DNA of 22,572 bases, taken from positions 1 through 22,572 of the forward strand of contig SFLN01000025.1 of the NCBI GenBank assembly GCA_004554555.1, written 5' to 3'. The DNA is from [Eubacterium] saphenum (GTDB lineage Bacteria; Bacillota; Clostridia; Oscillospirales; Ruminococcaceae). The notes below the pieces were generated by a model. It saw nothing but the letters and a program-made list of their open reading frames with translations, was not told the DNA's origin and did not search any database. The translations under genes were made by a program, and so were the position numbers. Each line of letters begins with the position of its first letter. Position 1 is the first letter of the stretch. Of this stretch, positions 1-7,564 are shown one piece after another.

Positions 1-684
1 GATTACGACAACAAAAAGGTTGCCTACGGCGTGGGTTACGACACCAACTCGATGAACCGTCCGCTCGGCGCTATTCAAGCGCAGAAGCAGTACGGCGATA
101 TGAACACGCTTTTCATCGGTGAAGCGGCAAACAAGCGGCTCTGGCTCACGTTTGACGAGGGATATGAAAACGGTTACACGGAAAAAATCCTCGATACTCT
201 CGCGTCAAAAGGCGTGAAGGCAACCTTCTTCATCACCCGCGACTACGCCGAGAAAAATCCCGGTCTGATAAAGCGTATGATTGCCGAGGGGCACACCGTC
301 GGAAACCACTCGTACAGCCACCCTTCCCTGCCCGAGTGCTCAAACGAGGACTTGTACAACGAGATTATGCTCCTTCATAATTATATTTCCAAAAACTTCG
401 GTTATGATATGTACGTTATGCGCCCGCCGATGGGTGAGTTTTCCGAGCGTGTTCTCGCGTGCGCAAAGGAGCTTGGCTACACCACGGTGCTCTGGAGCTT
501 CGCCTATCAGGATTGGCTCACCGACAACCAGCCCGAGCCAACCGCAGCTTACGAAAAAATTACCTCGAAAACCCACAACGGCGCGGTTTATCTCCTGCAC
601 GCGGTTTCAAAAACCAACGCTGAGATTTTGCCCAAGGTTATCGACTACTGGCACGAAAACGGCTATATAATCACGCCGATGTAA
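1..684 (+). CDS. pdaA: PdaA-like polysaccharide deacetylase (peptidoglycan MurNAc de-N-acetylase), 5' truncated by window edge
   Basis: The reading frame is open from base 1, so the start lies outside the window; the GTG at 31 is only an internal codon. The visible part is a NodB/CE4 deacetylase domain. Motif 1 is TFDEGYENGYT (about 148-180), motif 2 is NHSYSHP (about 304-324), motif 3 is RPPMGEF (421-441), and the late motifs WSFAYQDW and LLHA are present. The TFDxGYENGYT form is characteristic of PdaA, which removes the N-acetyl group of muramic acid on the way to the muramic delta-lactam of spore cortex; that role is family knowledge. The second acidic position of motif 1 is Glu, where generic CE4 enzymes have Asp and, as I recall, B. 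subtilis PdaA has Asn. The N-terminal signal or anchor cannot be seen. A perfect hairpin terminator follows directly. Family assignment is firm; the sporulation role is inferred. Confidence 0.87.
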   Translation, partial: DYDNKKVAYGVGYDTNSMNRPLGAIQAQKQYGDMNTLFIGEAANKRLWLTFDEGYENGYTEKILDTLASKGVKATFFITRDYAEKNPGLIKRMIAEGHTVGNHSYSHPSLPECSNEDLYNEIMLLHNYISKNFGYDMYVMRPPMGEFSERVLACAKELGYTTVLWSFAYQDWLTDNQPEPTAAYEKITSKTHNGAVYLLHAVSKTNAEILPKVIDYWHENGYIITPM

Positions 685-686
685 AA

Positions 687-717
687 AATCGCCTTTCCTT
701 CAACGGGAAAGGCGATT
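687..717. terminator. Bidirectional intrinsic terminator between pdaA-like gene and the convergent lipoprotein gene
   Basis: A perfect 12-bp stem (AATCGCCTTTCC at 687-698 and its complement at 706-717) encloses a 7-base loop. It is flanked by GTTTT on the plus side and by an A-run at 683-688, which reads as a T-run on the minus strand. Both stop codons lie within 4 bases of the stem, so one hairpin should serve both convergent transcripts. Confidence 0.9.
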
Positions 718-720
718 GTT

Positions 721-1611
721 TTATTCGGTTAACTTTGTGAAAATCTCCGCTGTTCTCGCAGACGGTCTTTCAAACCGCGTTGAATCAACGAAAACAACCT
801 TTGCGCCGTTGTAAATCATCACCGAGAAATGCTCATCAAAAGCCAGCGTGTCGTAAGAGAGCTTGTCCGAAGCGATTATGTAAGCGGGCTGCAAATTCTC
901 CGCCGAAACGTACCCCTCCGACTTGCACAAATTCTCACCCGTGAGGCTCAAAACCGCGCTCTCAAACGTGTCCGCTCCCGCAAGCGTCAGCTTTTCGGTG
1001 ACGTAAACAAAGCTCTCTGTTTTGACGTTTTTCGCTGCGTTTTCAAGCTTTGTCCGCGCGCGATTTGCGGTTTCAAGCGCTTTCGTCTGACCTTTCAGCG
1101 AGTCCGCAAGCTCGTTTCCGTAAAACGCCGCCGAAACTTCCTTGTACAGCGCGCTGTATTCCTCAAGATTTCGCGGCGCTTTCAGCGTGAGCACCTTTAT
1201 CCCCTCTTGATTGAGCTTGTAAATCTCGCGCTCCGACAGCAGCGACAGCGTGAAAACCGCGTCCGGCTTCAGCTTGATTATCCCGTCCAGGTCGGGATTT
1301 TCGGTGCTTCCGAGCGTTTTCAGCCCAAGCTCCTCGGGATAATCGCAGTAGTCGCTCACTCCCACAAGCCTACTCTGAAAGCCGATTTCGCAGATTATCT
1401 CGGTGACCGCGGGCGACAGCGAAACCGCCTTCTCAACCGCTTTTTCAAGCGTTACCCCGCAGCTTATCGCGGGAAACGGCAGATTTTCCTCAATATCCGT
1501 TGTTTCGGAAACCGAGATTTCCGACGGAATTTGCTGCTCCGATTCGCAGCCGCTCAGCAGAAAAACTCCCAAAATCGCGGTACATAAGCACTTTTTTAAG
1601 TTAAGCGACAT
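721..1611 (-). CDS. Lipoprotein, periplasmic-binding-protein-2 (BtuF/FecB-like) fold, orphan substrate-binding protein
   Basis: A 296-residue protein with a lipoprotein signal: a basic start, a hydrophobic stretch and the lipobox LLSGC with Cys22 as the lipidation site. After a short acidic linker follows a class III (helical backbone) binding-protein domain. The segment SPAVTEIICEIGF..LVGVSDYCDYP, then KLKPDAVFTLS, matches the pattern of PF01497 proteins that bind B12, siderophores or heme. No permease or ATPase gene of an importer is next to it. It is the last gene of the dus-DUF815 operon. Its ATG is 2 bases after the DUF815 stop and its TTGGAG ribosome binding site lies inside the last DUF815 codons, which suggests translational coupling. 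The ligand cannot be told from the sequence; it may work with a transporter encoded elsewhere or act as a lone surface binder. Confidence 0.82.
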   Translation of the reverse strand: MSLNLKKCLCTAILGVFLLSGCESEQQIPSEISVSETTDIEENLPFPAISCGVTLEKAVEKAVSLSPAVTEIICEIGFQSRLVGVSDYCDYPEELGLKTLGSTENPDLDGIIKLKPDAVFTLSLLSEREIYKLNQEGIKVLTLKAPRNLEEYSALYKEVSAAFYGNELADSLKGQTKALETANRARTKLENAAKNVKTESFVYVTEKLTLAGADTFESAVLSLTGENLCKSEGYVSAENLQPAYIIASDKLSYDTLAFDEHFSVMIYNGAKVVFVDSTRFERPSARTAEIFTKLTE

Positions 1612-1613
1612 AA

Positions 1614-2762
1614 TCAGTACTCCAAATTAAGCTCAATTCTTCCCTTAAGCCAATCCACAAACTGCCTTGCAACTCTCGGCGAGCGCCCGCCTCTTCTCGA
1701 TGAAAAACGCTCTGCCGCAGCGAAAAGCCGTTCCTCGGGGATATCTATACCCATATCCTCGGCAAGCTTTTTCACGATATCGAGGTAAATCTGCTTGTCG
1801 GGACGCATAAATGTAACGAAAAGCCCGAATCTGTCCGAAAGCGACATACTCTCGTCAATCGCGTCCGCGCCCGAAATCTCGCGGTCGGCTACGGTTTCAC
1901 GGACAATTTTGCGGCGGTTTGTCGTTGCGTAAATCAAGATGTTCTCCGGTCTTTGCGCAAGCGAGCCTTCAAGAACCGCTTTGAGCGTGCCGAAACGGTC
2001 ATCGTTTTCACCGAACGAAAGGTCGTCGATGGTCACGATGAATTTCATATCGATTTTGCCGAGCTTCTCGAAAAGCGCGGGCAGCACATTTATATCGTTT
2101 CGCGCAACCTCAACCATTCTCAGCTCCTTGTACTCGTTGAAAATCGCCTTTACCGTCGAGGATTTGCCCGTGCCGCGGTCGCCGTACAGCAGGACATTCT
2201 GCGCAGGCTGATTGTGCAAAAAGCAAAGCGTGTTCTCGACAACCTGATTGCGCTGGATTTCGTAATTCTTCAAGTCCGCAAGCGTGATTTTGTCGGTCTT
2301 CAAAATCGGCTTCAGCTCACCGTCAAACGAGAACGCGCGGTATTTCGCGAAAATTCCCGTGCCGTTTTTCCGAGCAAAGTCAATGAAATAATCCGCGTCA
2401 TAATCGAATTTTCCGTTATCGTAAGCGGGCATTTCGCGCAGAATTTCGCTGTCCGAAAGCGTTGCCCTGAACTGCTCGGACGAGAGCGAAACAAGCTCCT
2501 TTATAACGCTCAAATCGTACTCAATCGCACTAACAAGCGCGAGCGTGCGCTCTTTGGCGCATTTTGCGATAACGGGCGAGTCCGAATAAACCAACAAATC
2601 GTGCAAATACTCGCCGAGCGTCTGTCCCTTTTCGAGCAGCGTGTTCACGATATCCGAGTAGTAATCCTCGGGGTTTTCGTACCCGCAGCAATAGAAATCC
2701 GTGAGTACCACATCGTCCTTTACATTGAAAGCGCAGAAAGATTTTAATTTCGCCAAGTTCAT
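1614..2762 (-). CDS. DUF815-family AAA+ ATPase
   Basis: A 382-residue protein whose C-terminal half is a DUF815-type AAA+ ATPase. Walker A is GDRGTGKS (residues 194-201), Walker B is FIVTIDDLSF (Asp246 and Asp247 in the key positions), followed by the sensor-1-like ATTNRR and a long arginine-rich tail (FSSRRGGRSPRVARQF). The N-terminal 170 residues are the less conserved region usual in this family. The cellular role of DUF815 proteins is not established to my knowledge, so I give no substrate. The start is the ATG that overlaps the dus stop in an ATGA junction, with AGAGGT about 8 bases upstream inside dus. Context: middle gene of dus - DUF815 - lipoprotein. Family call is good; function unknown. 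Confidence 0.87.
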   Translation of the reverse strand: MNLAKLKSFCAFNVKDDVVLTDFYCCGYENPEDYYSDIVNTLLEKGQTLGEYLHDLLVYSDSPVIAKCAKERTLALVSAIEYDLSVIKELVSLSSEQFRATLSDSEILREMPAYDNGKFDYDADYFIDFARKNGTGIFAKYRAFSFDGELKPILKTDKITLADLKNYEIQRNQVVENTLCFLHNQPAQNVLLYGDRGTGKSSTVKAIFNEYKELRMVEVARNDINVLPALFEKLGKIDMKFIVTIDDLSFGENDDRFGTLKAVLEGSLAQRPENILIYATTNRRKIVRETVADREISGADAIDESMSLSDRFGLFVTFMRPDKQIYLDIVKKLAEDMGIDIPEERLFAAAERFSSRRGGRSPRVARQFVDWLKGRIELNLEY

Positions 2763-3748
2763 TTGTCATTTACCTCTGAAATTATTTTCAACATTCTCTC
2801 GAAATCCTCGAAAGTGTTCATTTTTGAAAATTCATCGCGCAGCTTTGCCGCGCCGTTTATCCCGCGAACGTACCAAGCCGCCTGCCTGCGCGCCTCCTTC
2901 ATTCCCGTTTTCTCGCCCTTGTCCTCGACAAGAAGCGCGATATGACGGCGCATTATCTCAATTTTTTCCTCAAGAGTGGGTTCGCACCGCGGCGTTTTGC
3001 CCTCGAAATAATCGCGGATTTGCCCGAAAAGCCACGGTCTGCCGTAAGAGCCTCTTCCAATCATTACCAAATCGCAGCCCGTTTTTTCGTACATCTCCAC
3101 GCAATCCGAAACGCTTGTTACGTCGCCGCTGCCGATAACGGGGATTTTCACCGCGTTTTTCACGGATTTTATAACGTTCCAATCGGATTTCCCCGCGTAA
3201 AGCTGATTTCTTGTTCTCGGGTGAACGCAAACAGCCGCAGCGCCGTTTTTCTCGGCAATCTGCGCAATTTCCACCGCATTTATCGAGCTGTCGTCCCAGC
3301 CCGCGCGGATTTTCACGGTAACGGGGATTTTTGTCGCCGAAGCTGCCGCTCCCACAACCTCGCCGAAAAGCACGGGATTTTTCATCAGCGCGCTCCCCGA
3401 GCCGTTGTTCACGATTTTCGGCATCGGACAGCCCGCGTTCAAGTCAATGATATCGGGGTGAAACTCCTCGGCAATCTTCACCGCTTTTGCGATAAACTCG
3501 GGCTCAGAGCCGAAAAGCTGCACCGCGGCAGGTCGCTCACCGTCCGTCAGCATAAGCAGCTCGGCGGTTTTCTTGTCGTTGTAGCAAAGCCCCTTCGCCG
3601 ACGCCATTTCACCCACGCAATAAGCCGCTCCGAACTCTTTCGCGATAAGCCTGTACGCCCTGTCGGCAACGCTTGCCATCGGCGCAAGCGCGGCGGTTTT
3701 CTCGATTTTCATGCCGCCGATTTCTATATATTCCAATTTTCTCACCAT
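2759..3748 (-). CDS. dus: tRNA-dihydrouridine synthase (DusB-like)
   Basis: FMN-dependent enzyme that reduces uridine to dihydrouridine in the tRNA D-loop region. The 329 residues cover a whole Dus protein: N-terminal LAPMASVADRAYR (FMN-binding start of the TIM barrel), NAGCPMPKI with the catalytic Cys107, VKIRAGW, HPRTR (about 174-178), GSGDV, GRGSYGRPW and the C-terminal helical tRNA-binding region. It is first gene of a three-gene operon and its stop overlaps the DUF815 start by 4 bases. The start is uncertain. The ATG at 3748 has no good ribosome binding site (GGAG lies 19 bases upstream, near the predicted transcript end), and an in-frame TTG at 3736 preceded by GGTGAG is an alternative that would lose four residues. 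An in-frame stop just upstream of 3748 excludes a longer form. Confidence 0.93.
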   Translation of the reverse strand: MVRKLEYIEIGGMKIEKTAALAPMASVADRAYRLIAKEFGAAYCVGEMASAKGLCYNDKKTAELLMLTDGERPAAVQLFGSEPEFIAKAVKIAEEFHPDIIDLNAGCPMPKIVNNGSGSALMKNPVLFGEVVGAAASATKIPVTVKIRAGWDDSSINAVEIAQIAEKNGAAAVCVHPRTRNQLYAGKSDWNVIKSVKNAVKIPVIGSGDVTSVSDCVEMYEKTGCDLVMIGRGSYGRPWLFGQIRDYFEGKTPRCEPTLEEKIEIMRRHIALLVEDKGEKTGMKEARRQAAWYVRGINGAAKLRDEFSKMNTFEDFERMLKIISEVNDK

Positions 3749-3779
3749 TTTTCAGCTTTTGTTTATTCTCCAAATATTT

Positions 3780-3808
3780 ATTTTATCACATTTCAAACTT
3801 TTTTTCAA
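3780..3808 (-). promoter_or_regulatory. Sigma-A type promoter of the dus operon
   Basis: On the minus strand TTGAAA (3808-3803), a 17-base spacer and TAAAAT (3785-3780), with a TG one base before the -10 (extended -10). The predicted start is near 3773, giving a leader of only about 25 bases before dus. Confidence 0.75.
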
Positions 3809-3815
3809 GAGGTTA

Positions 3816-3844
3816 TTGTTTTTTTTTGAAAAATGTGTTACAAT
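3816..3844 (+). promoter_or_regulatory. Probable promoter of the DUF1624 membrane protein gene
   Basis: TTGTTT (3816-3821), a 17-base spacer and TACAAT (3839-3844) with an extended TG at 3836-3837. It is back-to-back with the dus promoter, the two -35 boxes being 7 bases apart. Perfect TATAAT copies at 3844 and 3855 lack a properly spaced -35, so the exact box is uncertain. Confidence 0.45.
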
Positions 3845-3880
3845 ATAATGAATATATAATTTTACATAAGTGAGGATTTT

Positions 3881-4507
3881 ATGGCTGCTTTGAAAAATAA
3901 TTCCAAGCGCGTGGGCTTGCTCGACGAGCTGCGCGGTTTTGCGATAATCTGTATGGTTGTATATCACGCGATGTACGACCTCAAGTTCATCTTTGGCGTT
4001 GATGTACCGATTTTCTTTGAAGGTTGGTTCGATATAATCCGCGACATCTTTGCAGGGCTGTTCATCTTCATCTCCGGCACCGTCTGCCGCTTCTCCCAAA
4101 ACAACATAAAACGCGGCGCGCAGTGTTTCTTCCTCGGTATGCTTATCACTTTCGTTACGCCGTTCTTCAGCAGCGTTCCCGTTACCTTCGGCATTTTACA
4201 TTTCCTGGGAATTTCGATGATGATTTACGGGTTATGCGAAAAGCTGCTCGACTATATTCCCGCGCTTGTCGGAATAATCATTTTTGTGATACTGTTTGTA
4301 CTGACGTGGAATGTTCAAAACGGTTTTATCGGTATCGGCGGGCTTTTCGAGTGGTACCTCCCGCAAAAAGCCTACGAGGTCGGCGTGCTGTTCCCGTTCT
4401 ACCCCGTTCACATCAGATGGCTTGCTGCTGTCGGAAGAAACACAATTTGGATTTATCTCCTGCATCAGCCTGTCGTTTATCTCATTTTTTCACTTATTTT
4501 CCACTAA
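3881..4507 (+). CDS. HGSNAT/DUF1624-type integral membrane protein, putative acyltransferase
   Basis: A 208-residue multi-pass membrane protein with about six hydrophobic segments. The N-terminal LDELRGFAIICMVVYHAMYDL is the hallmark of the heparan-alpha-glucosaminide N-acetyltransferase-like catalytic domain (DUF1624), with the conserved Arg-Gly and a His in the first helix. A later FISGTVCRFS segment and the C-terminal GRNTIWIYLLHQPVVY complete the pattern. By family analogy it would move acyl groups across the membrane onto a sugar or similar acceptor; the acceptor is unknown. The start is set by GAGG at 3872-3875, 5 bases upstream of the ATG. It stands between a divergent promoter pair and the lon promoter, so it is probably monocistronic. 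I see no clear terminator after it. Confidence 0.8.
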   Translation: MAALKNNSKRVGLLDELRGFAIICMVVYHAMYDLKFIFGVDVPIFFEGWFDIIRDIFAGLFIFISGTVCRFSQNNIKRGAQCFFLGMLITFVTPFFSSVPVTFGILHFLGISMMIYGLCEKLLDYIPALVGIIIFVILFVLTWNVQNGFIGIGGLFEWYLPQKAYEVGVLFPFYPVHIRWLAAVGRNTIWIYLLHQPVVYLIFSLIFH

Positions 4508-4537
4508 ATTCTCAGAAAATCGACAAAATGTTTGGGC

Positions 4538-4566
4538 TTGCAAATTAGCTTGAAATGTTGTATAAT
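4538..4566 (+). promoter_or_regulatory. Sigma-A type promoter of lon
   Basis: TTGCAA (4538-4543), exactly 17 bases, then a perfect TATAAT (4561-4566). The predicted start near 4573 gives a leader of about 68 bases. I see no CIRCE element and no CtsR-type tandem GGTCAAA heptads, so no class of heat-shock repressor site is visible. Confidence 0.75.
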
Positions 4567-4640
4567 AGTAGTATTACAATTTGTATCTGCCGTTCATTTT
4601 GTGCGGCATTTTGAAAATGATTTTTGGAGGTTGTACATAT

Positions 4641-7049
4641 ATGATAAACAACACTTTGACTATTCCCGCGATTCCTCTTCGCGGTTTGGTTATCTTCCCG
4701 TCAATGGTTCTTCACTTTGATGTCGGAAGAGAACGCTCGGTTGCCGCTTTGAAGGCAGCAGCCGCAGGTGATGGGAAAATCTTTCTCGTTGCCCAAAAGG
4801 ACGCGGGCGATACCGACCCCACCAGCGAAAATATATACAGCGTCGGCGTTGTCGCGGAGATAAGACAGCTTCTCTCAACGCCCGACGGCTCAACCCGTGT
4901 GCTTGTCGAGGGACTTTACCGCGCGAAAACCGTGCGCTCGGTTCCCTGCTCCGAATACCTCAAATACGAGGTCAAGGCTATGCCCACACGCGGCGCGGCA
5001 ATGTCCGCAAGTACCGAAACCGCCGCAAAACGCGCTCTTAAAGAGGTTTTCGATATGTACGCGTCAATGTCGCCGAAAATGCCGCGCGACCTCTACGAGA
5101 GCATTATGTCAGAAGAGAATTGCAGCCGCCTTTTCGACAAGGTTGTCTTCAACATCGTGCTGAGCGTTGAGGATAAGCAAAGGCTGCTCGAAACCAACGG
5201 CGCGCTCCAGAGAATACGCTTGCTTATCGCGATGCTCCACGATGAAATCGAGGTTATTCAGGCGGAAATCGAAATCGGTGAACAGGTTCGCGAACAGGTT
5301 GACAAAAATCAGCGCGAATACTATCTCCGTGAACAGATGAAGGCTATCTCCCGTCAGCTCGGCGACGGCGAAAGTCCCGCCGAGGAATTTGACGAGTACG
5401 TTGACAAAATCAAGGCTCTCGGCTTGCCCGAAGAGTCGGAGGAAAAGCTCATCGGTGAGGCGGAAAAACTTGCGAAAATGTCGAGTTCTTCTCAGGAAGC
5501 GGCGGTTCTTCGCACTTATCTCGATACCGTGCTCTCCGTTCCGTTCCACGTCAGAACCAAGGACAAAAACGACATAAACGTTGCCGCAAAGCAGCTTGAC
5601 AAGGACCACTACGGTCTTGAAAAGGTCAAGGAGCGTATTCTCGAAACGCTTGCCGTGAGAGCGCTTGCGCCCGATGTCAAGGGGCAGATTATCTGCCTTT
5701 ACGGCCCTCCCGGAGTCGGAAAAACCTCAATCGGCAAGTCCATCGCCAAGGCTCTCGGTCGTAAATACGCGAGAATTTCGCTCGGCGGTGTGCGCGATGA
5801 GGCGGAAATCCGCGGTCACCGCAAAACCTACGTCGGCGCAATGCCCGGACGTATAATCGAGGCTCTCAAGCAGGCTAAATCGATAAACCCCGTGATTTTG
5901 CTGGACGAAATCGATAAGATGGGCAACGACTACAAGGGCGACCCCTCTTCGGCAATGCTCGAGGTTCTCGACGCGGAGCAGAATATCGCGTTCGTTGACC
6001 ACTATATCGAAATCCCCGTGGATTTGAGCGACGTGCTGTTCATCACCACCGCAAACAGTCTCGACACAATCCCCGCGCCGCTTCTCGACAGAATGGAAGT
6101 TATCGAGCTGTCCAGCTACACGCGTGAGGAAAAGTTCAACATTGCCAAAAAGCACCTCGTTCCCAAACAGCTCAAAAAGCACGGCGAAAGCTCCAAAACC
6201 CTCAAAATCAGCGACAGCGCGCTCTACGACATCATCGACTGCTACACTCGTGAAGCGGGCGTGCGCAAGCTTGAAAGAAAAATCGCCGATGTGTGCAGAA
6301 AAGCCGCGAAAATGCTGGTTTCGGGTGAGAAAAAGGTTGCCGTTACCGAGAGTAATCTCAAGGATTTCCTCGGCGTCAAGAAATATCAGCCCGAGCACCT
6401 CGCTGCGCACGATGAAGTCGGCTTGGTGAACGGTCTTGCGTGGACTTCGGTGGGAGGCACAATGCTCCCGCTTGAAGTTCTCGTGCTTGACGGTACCGGC
6501 AAAACCGAATTTACCGGCTCGCTGGGCGATGTGATGAAGGAGTCCGCTAAAATCGCCGTAAGCCTCACGCGCTCGCTTGCCGACAAGTACGGCATCGACA
6601 AGGAATTCTACAAGAACAAGGATATCCACGTCAACGCGCCCGAGGGTGCTGTTCCAAAGGACGGTCCTTCCGCGGGCGTTACCCTCACGACAGCGCTTGT
6701 TTCCGCGCTTTCCGGCACTCCCGTGCGCCGCGACGTCGCGATGACCGGTGAAATCACCCTTCGCGGAAAGGTGCTCCCAATCGGCGGTCTGAAAGAGAAA
6801 ACGATGGCCGCCTACCGCGCGGGCATCACGACCGTTTGCATTCCAAAGGACAACGTTCCCGATATCGAGGAAATTGACGAAAAGGTTAAGGAAAACATAA
6901 AGTTTGTTCCCGCAGAGGATATTTCAACGGTGCTCGAAACCGCTCTGGTTCTTCCAAACTGCTCGGTTAAAACCAAGGCCGACAAAGACCTGTCCCCCAA
7001 AGCGGTCAAGAAAACCGAAATCAAAAAGAATCCCATTTTAAATGCGTAA
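4641..7049 (+). CDS. lon: ATP-dependent protease Lon (LonA type)
   Basis: An 802-residue cytosolic AAA+ protease that unfolds and degrades misfolded and regulatory proteins. Order of domains: N-terminal LON substrate-binding domain (starts IPAIPLRGLVIFPSMVLHF), coiled-coil region (about 180-290), AAA+ module with Walker A GPPGVGKT (355-362) and Walker B ILLDEID (419-425), then the protease domain with catalytic Ser677 in KDGPSAG and catalytic Lys720 in GGLKEK. It is slightly longer than typical LonA proteins; the last 30 residues form a lysine-rich tail that is likely disordered. The start chosen is the ATG at 4641 behind GGAGG at 4626-4630. The frame runs back to a TTG at 4581, but that lies almost at the predicted transcript start and has no ribosome binding site. 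engB follows two genes later, as part of the lon-engB neighbourhood common in Firmicutes. Confidence 0.97.
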   Translation: MINNTLTIPAIPLRGLVIFPSMVLHFDVGRERSVAALKAAAAGDGKIFLVAQKDAGDTDPTSENIYSVGVVAEIRQLLSTPDGSTRVLVEGLYRAKTVRSVPCSEYLKYEVKAMPTRGAAMSASTETAAKRALKEVFDMYASMSPKMPRDLYESIMSEENCSRLFDKVVFNIVLSVEDKQRLLETNGALQRIRLLIAMLHDEIEVIQAEIEIGEQVREQVDKNQREYYLREQMKAISRQLGDGESPAEEFDEYVDKIKALGLPEESEEKLIGEAEKLAKMSSSSQEAAVLRTYLDTVLSVPFHVRTKDKNDINVAAKQLDKDHYGLEKVKERILETLAVRALAPDVKGQIICLYGPPGVGKTSIGKSIAKALGRKYARISLGGVRDEAEIRGHRKTYVGAMPGRIIEALKQAKSINPVILLDEIDKMGNDYKGDPSSAMLEVLDAEQNIAFVDHYIEIPVDLSDVLFITTANSLDTIPAPLLDRMEVIELSSYTREEKFNIAKKHLVPKQLKKHGESSKTLKISDSALYDIIDCYTREAGVRKLERKIADVCRKAAKMLVSGEKKVAVTESNLKDFLGVKKYQPEHLAAHDEVGLVNGLAWTSVGGTMLPLEVLVLDGTGKTEFTGSLGDVMKESAKIAVSLTRSLADKYGIDKEFYKNKDIHVNAPEGAVPKDGPSAGVTLTTALVSALSGTPVRRDVAMTGEITLRGKVLPIGGLKEKTMAAYRAGITTVCIPKDNVPDIEEIDEKVKENIKFVPAEDISTVLETALVLPNCSVKTKADKDLSPKAVKKTEIKKNPILNA

Positions 7050-7053
7050 AATT

Positions 7054-7099
7054 GCGCCGCGCCGAACCCTAATAACGTTCGTTTGCGCGGCGCTTTTTT
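7054..7099 (+). terminator. Intrinsic terminator after lon, abutting the next gene's ribosome binding site
   Basis: A 9-bp stem GCGCCGCGC (7054-7062) / GCGCGGCGC (7085-7093) with an inner GAAC/GTTC stem (7064-7067/7077-7080) and a T6 run at 7094-7099. The next base already belongs to the GAGGAG ribosome binding site of the acetyltransferase gene, so downstream genes need read-through or a promoter inside lon. Confidence 0.87.
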
Positions 7100-7110
7100 G
7101 AGGAGATTTT

Positions 7111-7554
7111 ATGATAATCAGAGAGACTACACCCGAGGATTTTGACGGGCTGATGCAGCTCTACACGCAGCTTCACGGAAACCCACTCCCCGAGAAAACT
7201 CCCGAGGTTACGGCACTTTGGGACAATATTCTCGCGGACAAAAATCACCACATTATCGTTGCCGAGGAGGACGGGAAAATCGCTTCGAGCTGCGTTTGCG
7301 TGATTGTACCAAATCTGACTCACGCTCAGCGGCCTTACGCGCTTATTGAGAACGTTGTTACCGATGAAAAGCACCGCAAAAAGGGCTTGGCAACCGCCTG
7401 TCTTGATTACGCAAGGGCGCTTGCCGAAAAGGAAAACTGCTATAAAATGATGCTGCTCACGGGTTCAAAGGAAGAAGCAACGCTCAATTTCTACCGCAAA
7501 GCAGGCTACAACAGCACCGACAAAACCGCCTTTATTCAATGGCTCAACCCATAA
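7111..7554 (+). CDS. GNAT-family N-acetyltransferase
   Basis: A 147-residue single-domain GNAT protein. The acetyl-CoA-binding motif A is visible as VVTDEKHRKKGLATACLDYA (residues 82-101), with the R-x-x-G-x-A signature at Arg89, Gly92 and Ala94. The C-terminal FYRKAGY is the usual beta6/alpha4 ending. The N-terminal MIIRETTPEDFDGLMQLY is typical of the family. The acceptor substrate cannot be inferred. It sits directly behind the lon terminator with a strong GAGGAG ribosome binding site (7100-7105), and its stop codon overlaps the AAGGAG ribosome binding site of engB, so it is cotranscribed with engB. It is an extra gene between lon and engB compared with the direct lon-engB arrangement known from Bacillus. 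Confidence 0.9.
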   Translation: MIIRETTPEDFDGLMQLYTQLHGNPLPEKTPEVTALWDNILADKNHHIIVAEEDGKIASSCVCVIVPNLTHAQRPYALIENVVTDEKHRKKGLATACLDYARALAEKENCYKMMLLTGSKEEATLNFYRKAGYNSTDKTAFIQWLNP

Positions 7555-7564
7555 GGAGAATTTT

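Noticed and set aside
4588..4608. Small inverted repeat TGCCG / CGGCA in the lon leader as an operator or attenuator
   Set aside because: Only 5 bp with an 11-base loop; no match to CIRCE or CtsR sites and too weak to call.
4581..4640. TTG at 4581 as an upstream start of lon
   Set aside because: It lies about 8 bases from the predicted transcript start and has no ribosome binding site, while GGAGG sits correctly before the ATG at 4641.
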